From an uncultured Collinsella sp. (GTDB lineage Bacteria; Actinomycetota; Coriobacteriia; Coriobacteriales; Coriobacteriaceae): a DNA stretch of 64,000 nt. Every line of letters begins with the position of its first letter. Within the stretch, counting starts at the first letter, position 1. The DNA lies in contig UQSB01000002.1 in assembly GCA_900543505.1 (NCBI GenBank), forward strand, positions 1-64,000, given 5' to 3'. Shown piece by piece: positions 34,864-42,630 of this stretch. Below the pieces are notes generated by a model. It did not search any database, was not told the DNA's origin, and saw only the letters and a program-made list of their open reading frames with translations. The translations under genes and the position numbers were made by a program.

Positions 34864-34883
34864 ATAGAGGCATGGGGTGGAAA

Positions 34884-34953
34884 GCCTCCCATTTCTAATG
34901 TTCAAGAAATGGGAGGCAGCTCATCGCGAGCTGGGCCTTTTGTTTGGAGCGGA
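34884..34953. terminator. Perfect 13-bp hairpin and copy of the upstream flank
   Basis: GCCTCCCATTTCT (34884-34896) and AGAAATGGGAGGC (34905-34917) are exact inverted repeats. CAGCTC/GAGCTG and a T-run follow. 34922-34953 repeats 33043-33075 with two differences, giving direct repeats on both sides of the ATPase cassette. Confidence 0.7.
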
Positions 34954-35021
34954 GGCAGCATCCCAGAATTCGGGCAATCCGGTGGTCAGGGGTTGAGCGA
35001 GCGTCGCGCTAAGGATGCCAA

Positions 35022-35136
35022 GCGTAAAACTTTCAATGAACATAGCGTAAAAACTACATCCGCAACGGCGTAAAAACTACATTGGAAGTAGCGTAAAATC
35101 CGCATTGAAAATGGCGTAATTTCGTATATCGCATGA
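35022..35136. repeat. Degenerate 23-bp tandem array (five units)
   Basis: The word GCGTAA(AAA) starts at 35022, 35045, 35068, 35091 and 35114: exactly 23 bp each time. Only about the first 12-16 bp of each unit are conserved (GCGTAAAAACTACATT); the rest drifts. It lies directly before a truncated ATPase fragment. Confidence 0.85.
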
Positions 35137-35325
35137 TTGCCCGAGCTTGCACACGGCCTTTTGCGAGCTCTTGCCATGAACGAGAGCCAGGCTGTCACGT
35201 ACAAGACGCTCATAAAGGACGCCTCGTACGGTGAGGCGGGCCCCGACGAGAGGACCATCGCTGCGTACCTGGATCTCTTCAACAGGCTCAAGCTGACCGA
35301 GGACCTGTGCGGAGTTTTGGCTTGG
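35137..35325 (+). pseudogene. Fragment of a DUF4143-type ATPase
   Basis: About 60 codons resemble the DUF4143 region of AAA ATPases: GLLRALAMNESQAVTYKTLI, a gap, then ERTIAAYLDLFNRLKLTEDL. Everything before and after is missing; after EDL the frame runs into sequence that belongs to a minus-strand gene start. Family assignment rests on this short pattern. Confidence 0.5.
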
Positions 35326-35374
35326 CTGCCAGGTTGTGGAAGTTGCGCTCGCTGCGCACGGAGAAATTGTCCAT
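35320..35374 (-). pseudogene. Truncated minus-strand gene start
   Basis: An ATG at 35374 with AAGGAG five bases upstream begins MDNFSVRSERNFHNLAA and would run toward lower coordinates, but after about 20 codons it enters the DUF4143-like remnant on the other strand. It appears to be the intact start of a gene cut off by a rearrangement. The family is not recognised. Confidence 0.4.
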
Positions 35375-35555
35375 ACGGACTCCTTTCATCGATGTTGGCA
35401 GGGCCACCGTGCCTCTTGGCCGGTTGGCGTCGGGATCGTGGAGCCAACTCTCTACCCCGACTCTGGATAAAACGCGCCCGCTCCTTGCGGGCACGATGGA
35501 GTCTATCAGCGCGCGCGGATGGCGCTTGATTTCCCAAGTGATTATTCGGCTTTCA

Positions 35556-35670
35556 TCCGGAAAAGTGTCGAAATCAGCCGTGTAAAAGTACGGAAAAGTG
35601 TCGAAATAGGCACCTTAAAACTTCGGAAAAGTGTCAAATTCGATGGGCAAATTATCCGGAAAAGTGTAGC
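35556..35670. repeat. Degenerate array with exact 33-bp period (four units)
   Basis: CGGAAAAGTGTC begins at 35558, 35591, 35624 and 35657, exactly 33 bp apart. The conserved core is about 17 bp (CGGAAAAGTGTCGAAAT), with 16-bp variable spacers, two of which contain TAAAA. No cas genes are present; this looks like phased protein-binding sites rather than CRISPR. Confidence 0.85.
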
Positions 35671-35737
35671 TGGATGACAAAACAGCACTTAGAAGCCGGT
35701 GCTGGATGCGGGATCCTGCGGCCGCCTTCAGCCCTCG

Positions 35738-36724
35738 CTACTCGTCGTCCCCGTCGTTAGGGTCGCCCTTGAGGGTGTTGATGTCCAGGTACTGGTTATC
35801 GTCCTCTTTTTGTTGGGTCTCCGACTCCGCTTGGGTGGGGCCGCGGAACAGCTGGAATCCCTCAAACGCAATGACACCGAGCAGGGCAATGATAATGGCG
35901 ATAAAGGCAACCTTGACTGCCTGCGGAAATTCCGAGAAACGCAGCGCCTTTTCCTCGGCGTAATAATCGGCGAAGCGCTCTTCGCCCGTGCTTTTGGTAT
36001 ACGACGGCGCGGACGCGGCCTCCGAGTCATATTCCGGTGCAGGCGTGGCAGCGTACGGATCGTTGAGATAATCGCTCGATGCGGTGCCATAATCCTCGGT
36101 CTCGATGCGACCGGTGCCAGCATAGCCATCGGAATAATCGGAATATGCCGCACCGCCCTCATAGTCCGCGGCGCTCGTGTTGGCGGCAAAAAGCGGGTTA
36201 ACTGGAACATCGAGCGCCGGCATGCCGGTAGAGGTCTCATCCAGATCGGCTGCAGCCCACGAATCGTAGGCAACCTGACGGGCAACGGGCTCATCGAGCC
36301 TTGCGACTGGAGGCTTGCGTGCCGCAGGAACAGGCAACTGCTGGGCGCTGTACATAACAGTGCTGTCGGCCGATTTGCCCTGCGTCGCTGCAGCGAGAAA
36401 TGCCGCCGTCTCGGACGGGTCGCTTGCGGGGCGGGGAGCGGGTGTGGGCGCCGAAGTGGGTGCGGGCGTAGGCGCGGGCGTCGAAACGGGCGACTGCGCA
36501 GGAGTCGGCGCAGATGCGGGCTTAGGCGCAAGTGCGGGGTTGGGGTTTGACGGGCGAGCCCCGCCGCCCATGAGTTCGTCGGCGGTCCACGGGCGATCAT
36601 CCATCACGTCGTCAAGGCTCAGCGAAAACAGGTCGTCTTCACCCTCATCGAACATGCGGTGCACATGTCCACCAATTGCCGGAATCAATCCGCGACCGGT
36701 GCATGATGCCTTGCTCAACGCCAT
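35738..36724 (-). CDS. Hypothetical single-pass membrane protein with Pro/Ala-rich linker
   Basis: I do not recognise this 328-residue protein. Residues 1-55 form a small, probably folded, part with GLIPAIGGHVHRMFDEGE and an acidic stretch (LFSLSLDDVMDD). Residues 60-105 are a Pro/Ala/Thr-rich linker (APTPAPTSAPTPAP), followed by a low-complexity Asp/Tyr/Ala region. One hydrophobic helix (KVAFIAIIIALLGVIAFEG, about 270-288) precedes an acidic C-terminus ending in DDE. No signal peptide is seen, so the long N-terminal part is probably cytoplasmic. The ATG at 36724 follows AAAGGATGG. It lies between the repeat arrays and the second YheO-type regulator; a link to purine metabolism is not evident. 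Confidence 0.7.
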   Translation of the reverse strand: MALSKASCTGRGLIPAIGGHVHRMFDEGEDDLFSLSLDDVMDDRPWTADELMGGGARPSNPNPALAPKPASAPTPAQSPVSTPAPTPAPTSAPTPAPRPASDPSETAAFLAAATQGKSADSTVMYSAQQLPVPAARKPPVARLDEPVARQVAYDSWAAADLDETSTGMPALDVPVNPLFAANTSAADYEGGAAYSDYSDGYAGTGRIETEDYGTASSDYLNDPYAATPAPEYDSEAASAPSYTKSTGEERFADYYAEEKALRFSEFPQAVKVAFIAIIIALLGVIAFEGFQLFRGPTQAESETQQKEDDNQYLDINTLKGDPNDGDDE

Positions 36725-36846
36725 TCTGTTCCATCCTTTCGAAATACTAATGACATCGATTATATGGAACTTCCCAAGCGGCTCGGTCTTGGATTCGTGC
36801 TTTCCAGAACTCGCGCCCAAAAGGGGAGGGCAATCCAGGCGAGTGC

Positions 36847-37500
36847 CTACTTGTCGCCGGCCGCCGCCTTGGCCTCATTGAGGTAGCTATAGAAGCTGTA
36901 TTTGGAGATGCCAAAGAACTCACAGGCGCGCTCGCTCGACTTGGAAATGAGGAAGGCGCCGCGACGGTCGAGGTAGCCAATGGCGCGAATGCGCTCGTCT
37001 TTGGTCATAAGGGCCGCGGGCTTGCCCACAAACTGCTCGCACTCGTGCAGCAGGTCCTCGAGCAGGTCACCGATGTTTTTGGTAATGGGCTCGGGCTCGG
37101 TATAGCCCGTGCCGCCGGTGCCGGTAAAGGCGTCGAGCGAACGCTCAAAAGCCTTCATGAGCGTAATGTCAAAGTTGATGCCCAGAATGCCGACGGGCTT
37201 GCCCTCGTCGTTGCGGATAAAGATCGTCGACGATTTGAGCAGCTTACCGTCGGTGGTTTTAGTGAGGTACGGCTCGCGGTCGTGTACATCGGTGGCGCCC
37301 TCGTGCATGGACTCAAACACGATATGGCTGGGACCGTCACCCAGTTTGCGCCCGCTGACGTGGCCGTTTTCGATCACCACGATGGAGTGGTCCACGTCCT
37401 CGGTCTCCAGGTCGTGGACGACGACTTCGCAGTTGGGGCCAAATTGGAGCGCCAGGCCGTGTGCAAGGCGCTTATAAAACTCAATCTGTGACGGGGTCAT
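36847..37500 (-). CDS. YheO-type PAS/HTH transcriptional regulator, second copy
   Basis: This 217-residue protein has the same layout as the regulator at 22579-23235: YheO-like PAS (NCEVVVHDLETEDVDHSIVV, then NGHVSGRKLGDGPSH) and a C-terminal HTH (FFGISKYSFYSYLNEAK). The ATG at 37500 gives the family start (MTPSQIEFYKRL) with GGAAGG upstream. It is divergent from ygeX across 277 nt with a long inverted repeat, so it probably governs ygeX-ygeY-ygeW. In E. coli a regulator of this family (DpaR/YgeV region) is not equivalent by sequence that I can judge, so no symbol is given. Confidence 0.85.
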   Translation of the reverse strand: MTPSQIEFYKRLAHGLALQFGPNCEVVVHDLETEDVDHSIVVIENGHVSGRKLGDGPSHIVFESMHEGATDVHDREPYLTKTTDGKLLKSSTIFIRNDEGKPVGILGINFDITLMKAFERSLDAFTGTGGTGYTEPEPITKNIGDLLEDLLHECEQFVGKPAALMTKDERIRAIGYLDRRGAFLISKSSERACEFFGISKYSFYSYLNEAKAAAGDK

Positions 37501-37638
37501 GGGTGCCTTCCTAAAAATTAGTTTGGGCTCACTGTGCCATAAACCACACTTGACCGCAAACAAATCCATCAACAAGGCAATTCATGACCGTTCGGGGGCG
37601 AAAAAGTACCGATTACGGCAACAAACAATTCGTTAGGT

Positions 37639-37691
37639 ATGCCAATCAAAAAGTGTGATAGAACATTACTAACAAACTTTTTGTTTGGCAT
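37639..37691. promoter_or_regulatory. 16-bp inverted repeat in the ygeX control region
   Basis: ATGCCAATCAAAAAGT (37639-37654) and ACTTTTTGTTTGGCAT (37676-37691) are inverted repeats with one mismatch, 21 bp apart. It lies midway between the divergent regulator and ygeX and is a candidate operator with two half-sites. Confidence 0.6.
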
Positions 37692-37777
37692 CCACATAAA
37701 AGTTCAGCCGTGTGAATGGGATCGGGCTGAAACGCGTATGCGGGGGCCGGCAAGAGAGGACTTAAGGAGTTCACCGT

Positions 37778-38992
37778 ATGGCCGATAAGATCCAGTGGGC
37801 GGGCAACACGATGCCCAAGAGCGATGACAAGCACTTGGGAATCATGAGTCTCGACCACGTGAAGAAGGCCCGTGCCTTCCACCAGTCGTTCCCTCAATAT
37901 ACCGTCACCCCGCTTGCCCGCCTGGACGGTCAGGCTGCGCGCCTGGGTCTGTCCAACCTGTGCGTTAAGGACGAGAGCTATCGCTTTGGCCTCAACGCCT
38001 TTAAGGTTCTGGGCGGCTCGTTTGCCATGGCCAACTACATTGCCGACGAGACCGGCAAGGACGTTGCCGACTGCACCTTCGATTACCTGACCTCCGACCA
38101 GCTTGCCGAGGACTTTGGCCAGGCTACCTTCTTTACCGCTACCGACGGCAACCATGGTCGCGGCGTGGCATGGGCTGCCAACAAGCTGGGCCAGAAGGCT
38201 GTCGTGCACATGCCCAAGGGTTCCACCAAGCCCCGCTTCGATAACATTGCCGCCGAGGGCGCCACGGTGACCATCGAAGAGGTCAACTACGACGAGTGCG
38301 TGCGCATGGCCGCCGCCGAGGCCGATGCCTGCGAGCGCGGCGTCATCGTTCAGGACACCGCCTGGGAGGGCTACGAGAAGATCCCGTCCTGGATCATGGA
38401 GGGCTACGGCACCATGGCTTCCGAGGCTGCCGAGCAGCTGCGCGAGATGGCCATCAACCGCCCGACGCACGTGTTTGTCCAGGCTGGCGTGGGTTCGCTC
38501 GCCGGCGCCGTGGTGGGCTACTTCACCAACCTGTATCCCGATAACCCGCCCACCTTCGTCGTGGTCGAGTGCGCGCCTGCCGCCTGCCTGTACAAGGGCG
38601 CTGCCGCCGGCGACGGCGACCCGCGCATCGTGGACGGCGACATGCCCTCCATCATGGCCGGCCTGTGCTGCGGCGAGCCCAACATCTTGGGCTGGGATAT
38701 CCTGCGCAACCACACCACCGCCTTCGTGTCCTGCCCCGACTGGGTCACCGCTCGCGGAATGCGCACCCTGGGCGCTCCCGAGAAGGGCGACCCGCGCGTC
38801 ATCTCCGGCGAGTCCGGCGCTGTGACCACCGGCCTGGTCGAGACTCTCATGCTCGATCCCGAGTACGCCGAGCTCAAGGAACTCATCGGCCTGGACAAGA
38901 CGAGCTCCGTGCTCTGCTTCTCCACGGAAGGTGACACGGACCCCGACCAGTATCGTCGAATTGTTTGGGAAGGCGAATATCCCACTTGCTAA
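37778..38992 (+). CDS. ygeX: 2,3-diaminopropionate ammonia-lyase
   Basis: YgeX/DpaL (404 residues) is a fold-type II PLP enzyme that splits 2,3-diaminopropionate into pyruvate and two ammonia. The PLP lysine lies in YRFGLNAFKVLGGSFAM near residues 68-84; the phosphate-binding and substrate segment TATDGNHGRGVAWAA near 121-135 and the later QAGVGSLAGAVVGY are typical. In the anaerobic urate pathway it performs the final carbon-releasing step. The GGACTTAAGGAG site lies before the ATG. ygeY follows after 74 nt on the same strand. Confidence 0.95.
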   Translation: MADKIQWAGNTMPKSDDKHLGIMSLDHVKKARAFHQSFPQYTVTPLARLDGQAARLGLSNLCVKDESYRFGLNAFKVLGGSFAMANYIADETGKDVADCTFDYLTSDQLAEDFGQATFFTATDGNHGRGVAWAANKLGQKAVVHMPKGSTKPRFDNIAAEGATVTIEEVNYDECVRMAAAEADACERGVIVQDTAWEGYEKIPSWIMEGYGTMASEAAEQLREMAINRPTHVFVQAGVGSLAGAVVGYFTNLYPDNPPTFVVVECAPAACLYKGAAAGDGDPRIVDGDMPSIMAGLCCGEPNILGWDILRNHTTAFVSCPDWVTARGMRTLGAPEKGDPRVISGESGAVTTGLVETLMLDPEYAELKELIGLDKTSSVLCFSTEGDTDPDQYRRIVWEGEYPTC

Positions 38993-39066
38993 TCGTTGGG
39001 GCGGAGTAAATAGGTATCGCTCCGCCACCTCACAGGTAGATTCCTTCGTTTGAAAGGTTATGAACA

Positions 39067-40452
39067 ATGGCTAAAGAACTCGATTACGACGCTATTAAGG
39101 CTGCGGCTGAGTCCCATCGTGCTGATATGACGCGTTTTCTTCGCGCAATGATTAGCCACCCCTCTGAGTCTTGCGAGGAGGGTGAGGTTGTCGCTTGCAT
39201 CAAGGCCGAGATGGAGAGCCTTGGCTATGACGAGGTCAAGGTCGACGGCCTGGGCAACGTTATGGGCTTTATGGGCGAGGGCGACAAGATCATCGCCATC
39301 GACTCCCACATCGACACCGTCGGTATCGGCAACATCGAGAACTGGGATGCCGATCCCTATGAGGGCTACGAAACCGACGAGATCATCTACGGCCGCGGCG
39401 GCTCCGACCAGGAGGGCGGCATGGCTTCTGCTACCTATGCTGCCAAGATGATGAAGGACATGGGCCTCATCCCCGAGGGCTACAAGATCATGGTCGTCGG
39501 CACCGTCCAGGAAGAGGACTGCGACGGCATGTGCTGGCAGTACATCTACAACAAGGACGGCATTAAGCCCGAGTTCGTCATTTCCACTGAGCCCACCGAC
39601 GGCGGCATCTATCGCGGTCACCGCGGCCGCATGGAGATCCGCGTCGACGTTCACGGCACCTCCTGCCACGGTTCCGCTCCCGACCGCGGCGACAACGCCA
39701 TCTACAAGATGGCCGACATCATCGCCGACGTCCGCGCCCTCAACAACAACGGCTGCGACGAGTCGACCGACATCAAGGGCCTCGTCAAGATGCTCGACCC
39801 CAAGTACAACCCCGAGCACTTTGAGGACGCCCGCTTCCTGGGCCGCGGCACCTGCACCGTCAGCCAGATCTTCTACACCAGCCCCAGCCGCTGCGCTGTC
39901 GCTGACTCCTGCGCCATCTCCATCGACCGTCGCATGACCGCCGGCGAGACCTGGGAGTCCTGCCTGGACGAGATCCGCAACCTGCCGGCCGCCAAGAAGT
40001 ACGGCGACGACGTGAAGGTCTCCATGTACATGTACGACCGTCCGTCCTGGACCGGCGAGGTCTACGAGACCGAGGCTTACTTCCCCACGTGGATCAACAA
40101 GGAGACCGCTCCGCACGTCAAGGCCCTCGTCGACGCCCACAAGGCCATGTTCGGTGACGAGCGCATCGGCTGCGAGCCCAGCATGGACAAGCGCACCGGC
40201 CGTCCGCTGTGCGACAAGTGGACCTTCTCCACGAACTGCGTTTCCATCCAGGGCCGCTATGGCATCCCCTGCGTTGGCTTTGGCCCGGGTGCCGAGTCTC
40301 AGGCTCACGCTCCCAACGAGGTCACCTACAAGGACGACCTGGTCACCGCTGCCGCCATGTATGTTGCTGCTTTGAACCTCTACGATCCGAGCCAGGCCGA
40401 TGGCGACGCTACCGTGTTCCGCGCTGGTCTGACCAACAACAAGATCGACTAG
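39067..40452 (+). CDS. ygeY: M20 family metallohydrolase YgeY
   Basis: YgeY (461 residues) is an M20 (ArgE/DapE-like) dinuclear metal hydrolase. Metal ligands appear in [10 protein letters not shown] near residues 77-86, [10 protein letters not shown] near 112-121, and the catalytic Glu pair in VQEEDCDG near 147-154. In the urate pathway it is expected to hydrolyse an amide or ureido intermediate before the YgeW/YgeX steps. It keeps the classical ygeX-ygeY gene pairing. A perfect 10-bp hairpin (40475-40499) follows. Confidence 0.93.
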   Translation: MAKELDYDAIKAAAESHRADMTRFLRAMISHPSESCEEGEVVACIKAEMESLGYDEVKVDGLGNVMGFMGEGDKIIAIDSHIDTVGIGNIENWDADPYEGYETDEIIYGRGGSDQEGGMASATYAAKMMKDMGLIPEGYKIMVVGTVQEEDCDGMCWQYIYNKDGIKPEFVISTEPTDGGIYRGHRGRMEIRVDVHGTSCHGSAPDRGDNAIYKMADIIADVRALNNNGCDESTDIKGLVKMLDPKYNPEHFEDARFLGRGTCTVSQIFYTSPSRCAVADSCAISIDRRMTAGETWESCLDEIRNLPAAKKYGDDVKVSMYMYDRPSWTGEVYETEAYFPTWINKETAPHVKALVDAHKAMFGDERIGCEPSMDKRTGRPLCDKWTFSTNCVSIQGRYGIPCVGFGPGAESQAHAPNEVTYKDDLVTAAAMYVAALNLYDPSQADGDATVFRAGLTNNKID

Positions 40453-40474
40453 TCCCATTCCTCGATCTTGTTGA

Positions 40475-40499
40475 GCCGGGGACAGCCTGTGTCCCCGGC
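40475..40499. repeat. Perfect hairpin between ygeY and ygeW
   Basis: GCCGGGGACA (40475-40484) and TGTCCCCGGC (40490-40499) form a 10-bp stem with a 5-nt loop and no T-run; perhaps a partial terminator or mRNA 3' end. Confidence 0.5.
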
Positions 40500-40653
40500 A
40501 CCCCCTGTTGACTTGGGGCCCGCGGTCGTTATCTCCCATGCTTCCTCAACGGTAGCGGGTCCTCGTCATAGCGCTCTGCATGTTCTAGCCACACGCGCAT
40601 GCCGGAGCACATCTACTCATTGCGATCGTTTCATCTATGGAAAGGATATTTAC

Positions 40654-41856
40654 ATGGACGCCAAGTTTACCGAGCTCGTCGAGCAGCTGAACGGCCTCGA
40701 TTTTAAGGGCATGTACGGCAGCGACTTCCTGCACACCTGGGATAAGACCACCGATGAGCTCAAGGCTCTCTACATCGTTGCCGACGCCCTGCGCGAGCTG
40801 CGTGAGAACAACGTTTCGTCCAAGATCTTCGACTCGGGCCTGGCCGTCTCCCTGTTCCGCGACAACTCCACCCGTACGCGCTTCTCCTTCTCTAAGGCCG
40901 CCAACCTGCTCGGCCTCGAGCTGCAGGACCTGGACGAGAAGAAGTCCCAGATCGCTCACGGCGAGACCGTCCGCGAGACCGCTACCATGATCTCCTTCAT
41001 GGCCGACGTCATCGGCATCCGCGACGACATGTACATCGGCAAGGGCGACGCCTACATGGCCGAGGTCTCCGAGTCTGTCCAGCAGGCCTACGAGGACGGC
41101 GTTCTGGATCACCGTCCCACGCTCATCTCCCTGCAGTCCGACTCCGATCACCCCACGCAGTCCTCTGCCGACATGCTCTACCTCATCAACGAGTTTGGCG
41201 GTCTTGAGAACCTCAAGGGCAAGAAGGTTGCCGTCACCTGGGCCTATTCGCCCTCTTACGGCAAGCCGCTGTCCTGCCCGCAGTCGCTGATCAGCCTGCT
41301 GCCCCGCTTTGGCATGGACGTCACCCTGGCCCACCCCGAGGGCTACGACCTCATGCCCGAGGTCGTCGAGCGCGCCAAGGGCTATGCCGCCGAGTCCGGC
41401 ACCACCTTTAAGCAGGTCAACACCATGGCCGAGGCCTTCGAGGGCGCCGACATCGTGATCCCCAAGAGCTGGGCTCCGTTTGCCGCCATGGAGAAGCGCA
41501 CCAACCTGTACGCCGAGGGCGACGACGCCGGCATCGCCGCGCTCGAGAAGGAGCTGCTCGCCCAGAACGCCACCCATCAGGACTGGTGCTCCACGACCGA
41601 GCTCATGGAGAAGACTGCCAACGGTCAGGACACCATCTTTATGCACCCGCTGCCTGCCGACATCTCCGGTGTCTCCTGCGAGCACGGCGAGGTCAACGCC
41701 GACGTCTTCGACATGCACCGCGTGGGCATGTACAAGGAGGCCAGCTACAAGCCGTACGCTATCGCAGCCATGATGTTCCTGCAGAAGGTTGCCGATCCCG
41801 CCGCTACCCTCAAGGCCCTCGACGAGCGCAACACCGCCCGTTGGTTCCAGGCCTAA
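40654..41856 (+). CDS. ygeW: Knotted carbamoyltransferase YgeW
   Basis: YgeW (400 residues) is a transcarbamylase with the trefoil-knot fold. The carbamoyl-phosphate site is FRDNSTRTRFSFS near residues 69-81, and the C-terminal HPLPADISG corresponds to the HPLP substrate loop. It is thought to remove a carbamoyl group from ureido-diaminopropionate, giving carbamoyl phosphate (an ATP source with carbamate kinase) and diaminopropionate for YgeX. No carbamate kinase gene is in the window. The ATG at 40654 has AAAGGA upstream. A terminator follows. Confidence 0.94.
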   Translation: MDAKFTELVEQLNGLDFKGMYGSDFLHTWDKTTDELKALYIVADALRELRENNVSSKIFDSGLAVSLFRDNSTRTRFSFSKAANLLGLELQDLDEKKSQIAHGETVRETATMISFMADVIGIRDDMYIGKGDAYMAEVSESVQQAYEDGVLDHRPTLISLQSDSDHPTQSSADMLYLINEFGGLENLKGKKVAVTWAYSPSYGKPLSCPQSLISLLPRFGMDVTLAHPEGYDLMPEVVERAKGYAAESGTTFKQVNTMAEAFEGADIVIPKSWAPFAAMEKRTNLYAEGDDAGIAALEKELLAQNATHQDWCSTTELMEKTANGQDTIFMHPLPADISGVSCEHGEVNADVFDMHRVGMYKEASYKPYAIAAMMFLQKVADPAATLKALDERNTARWFQA

Positions 41857-41878
41857 AGCCGGGTTGAGGTAAGCCATG

Positions 41879-41920
41879 TAAAGGGGGCGCTCTGCCAACC
41901 GGCGGGGTGCCCCTTTTTTG
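41879..41920 (+). terminator. Terminator after ygeW
   Basis: AAAGGGGGCGC pairs with GGTGCCCCTTT, followed by TTT. Confidence 0.8.
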
Positions 41921-42006
41921 CATCGCGGGCGTGCGGGATAAGCGCCTTCGATGTGGATGCCCGCGGCGCGAGTTATGGGTACGATGGTTTCAGGGGAGGT
42001 ATCACC

Positions 42007-42621
42007 ATGAAACTTGGTTGCGTGATTATGGCTTCGGGCGAGGGCAAGCGGTTTGGCTCTAACAAGATGCTTGCCGATATCTATGGCGAGCCGCTGATTG
42101 CCCGGACCATCGATTCGGTTCCCCGGGGCTTTGACGTTGTGGTTTCGACGCGTTGGCCCGAGGTCGCCCAGATTTGCGAGGACAAGCATTGCCCGTATGT
42201 GCTGCACGATGGCAAGCTCAGGAGCGAAAGCGTCCGTGCGGGCCTTTCGTGGGGGGTCGATCGCAACTGGAAAGGCTGCCTCTTTTTGCCGGGCGACCAG
42301 CCGCTCGTGAGTTCGGATTCTTTTGAGGCTATGGTTCGTGCATTTGACGAGCGTGGCCGCAAGCATCCGGTGCGTCTTGCGTGCAACGGTGAGCCTTCGA
42401 GCCCGGTGCTCTTTCCGGCGGAACTGTTCGATGCACTTATGTGTCTTGAGGGTAAGGACGGCGGCGGTTCGATCCTCAAGGACCGTACCGACGTGGTGCT
42501 GGTCGAGGCGCGTGCCTACGAGCTGTGGGACGTCGATACCGTCAAGGGACAGCGACGCATAACGGAGCATATCGCCGCCTGCTCGTATTTTGATCGCGTG
42601 GCCAACTGCATCAATCAATAA
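42007..42621 (+). CDS. mocA: MocA-like nucleotidyltransferase (molybdenum cofactor)
   Basis: This 204-residue protein belongs to the MobA-like NTP transferase family. The nucleotide loop is MASGEGKRFGSNKML near residues 8-22 (LAAGxSxRxGxxK pattern), and LFLPGDQPLVSSD near 92-104 has the metal-binding Asp. MocA attaches CMP to molybdopterin to make the cytosine dinucleotide cofactor; in this gene set it is expected to serve the XdhD-like enzyme. The ATG at 42007 follows AGGGGAGG. hyuA follows after 9 nt, so they share a transcript. Confidence 0.85.
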   Translation: MKLGCVIMASGEGKRFGSNKMLADIYGEPLIARTIDSVPRGFDVVVSTRWPEVAQICEDKHCPYVLHDGKLRSESVRAGLSWGVDRNWKGCLFLPGDQPLVSSDSFEAMVRAFDERGRKHPVRLACNGEPSSPVLFPAELFDALMCLEGKDGGGSILKDRTDVVLVEARAYELWDVDTVKGQRRITEHIAACSYFDRVANCINQ

Positions 42622-42630
42622 GGAGCAATT

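Noticed and set aside
35556..35670. CRISPR array reading of the 33-bp periodic repeats
   Set aside because: Repeats are degenerate, spacers are only 16 bp, and no cas gene is present.
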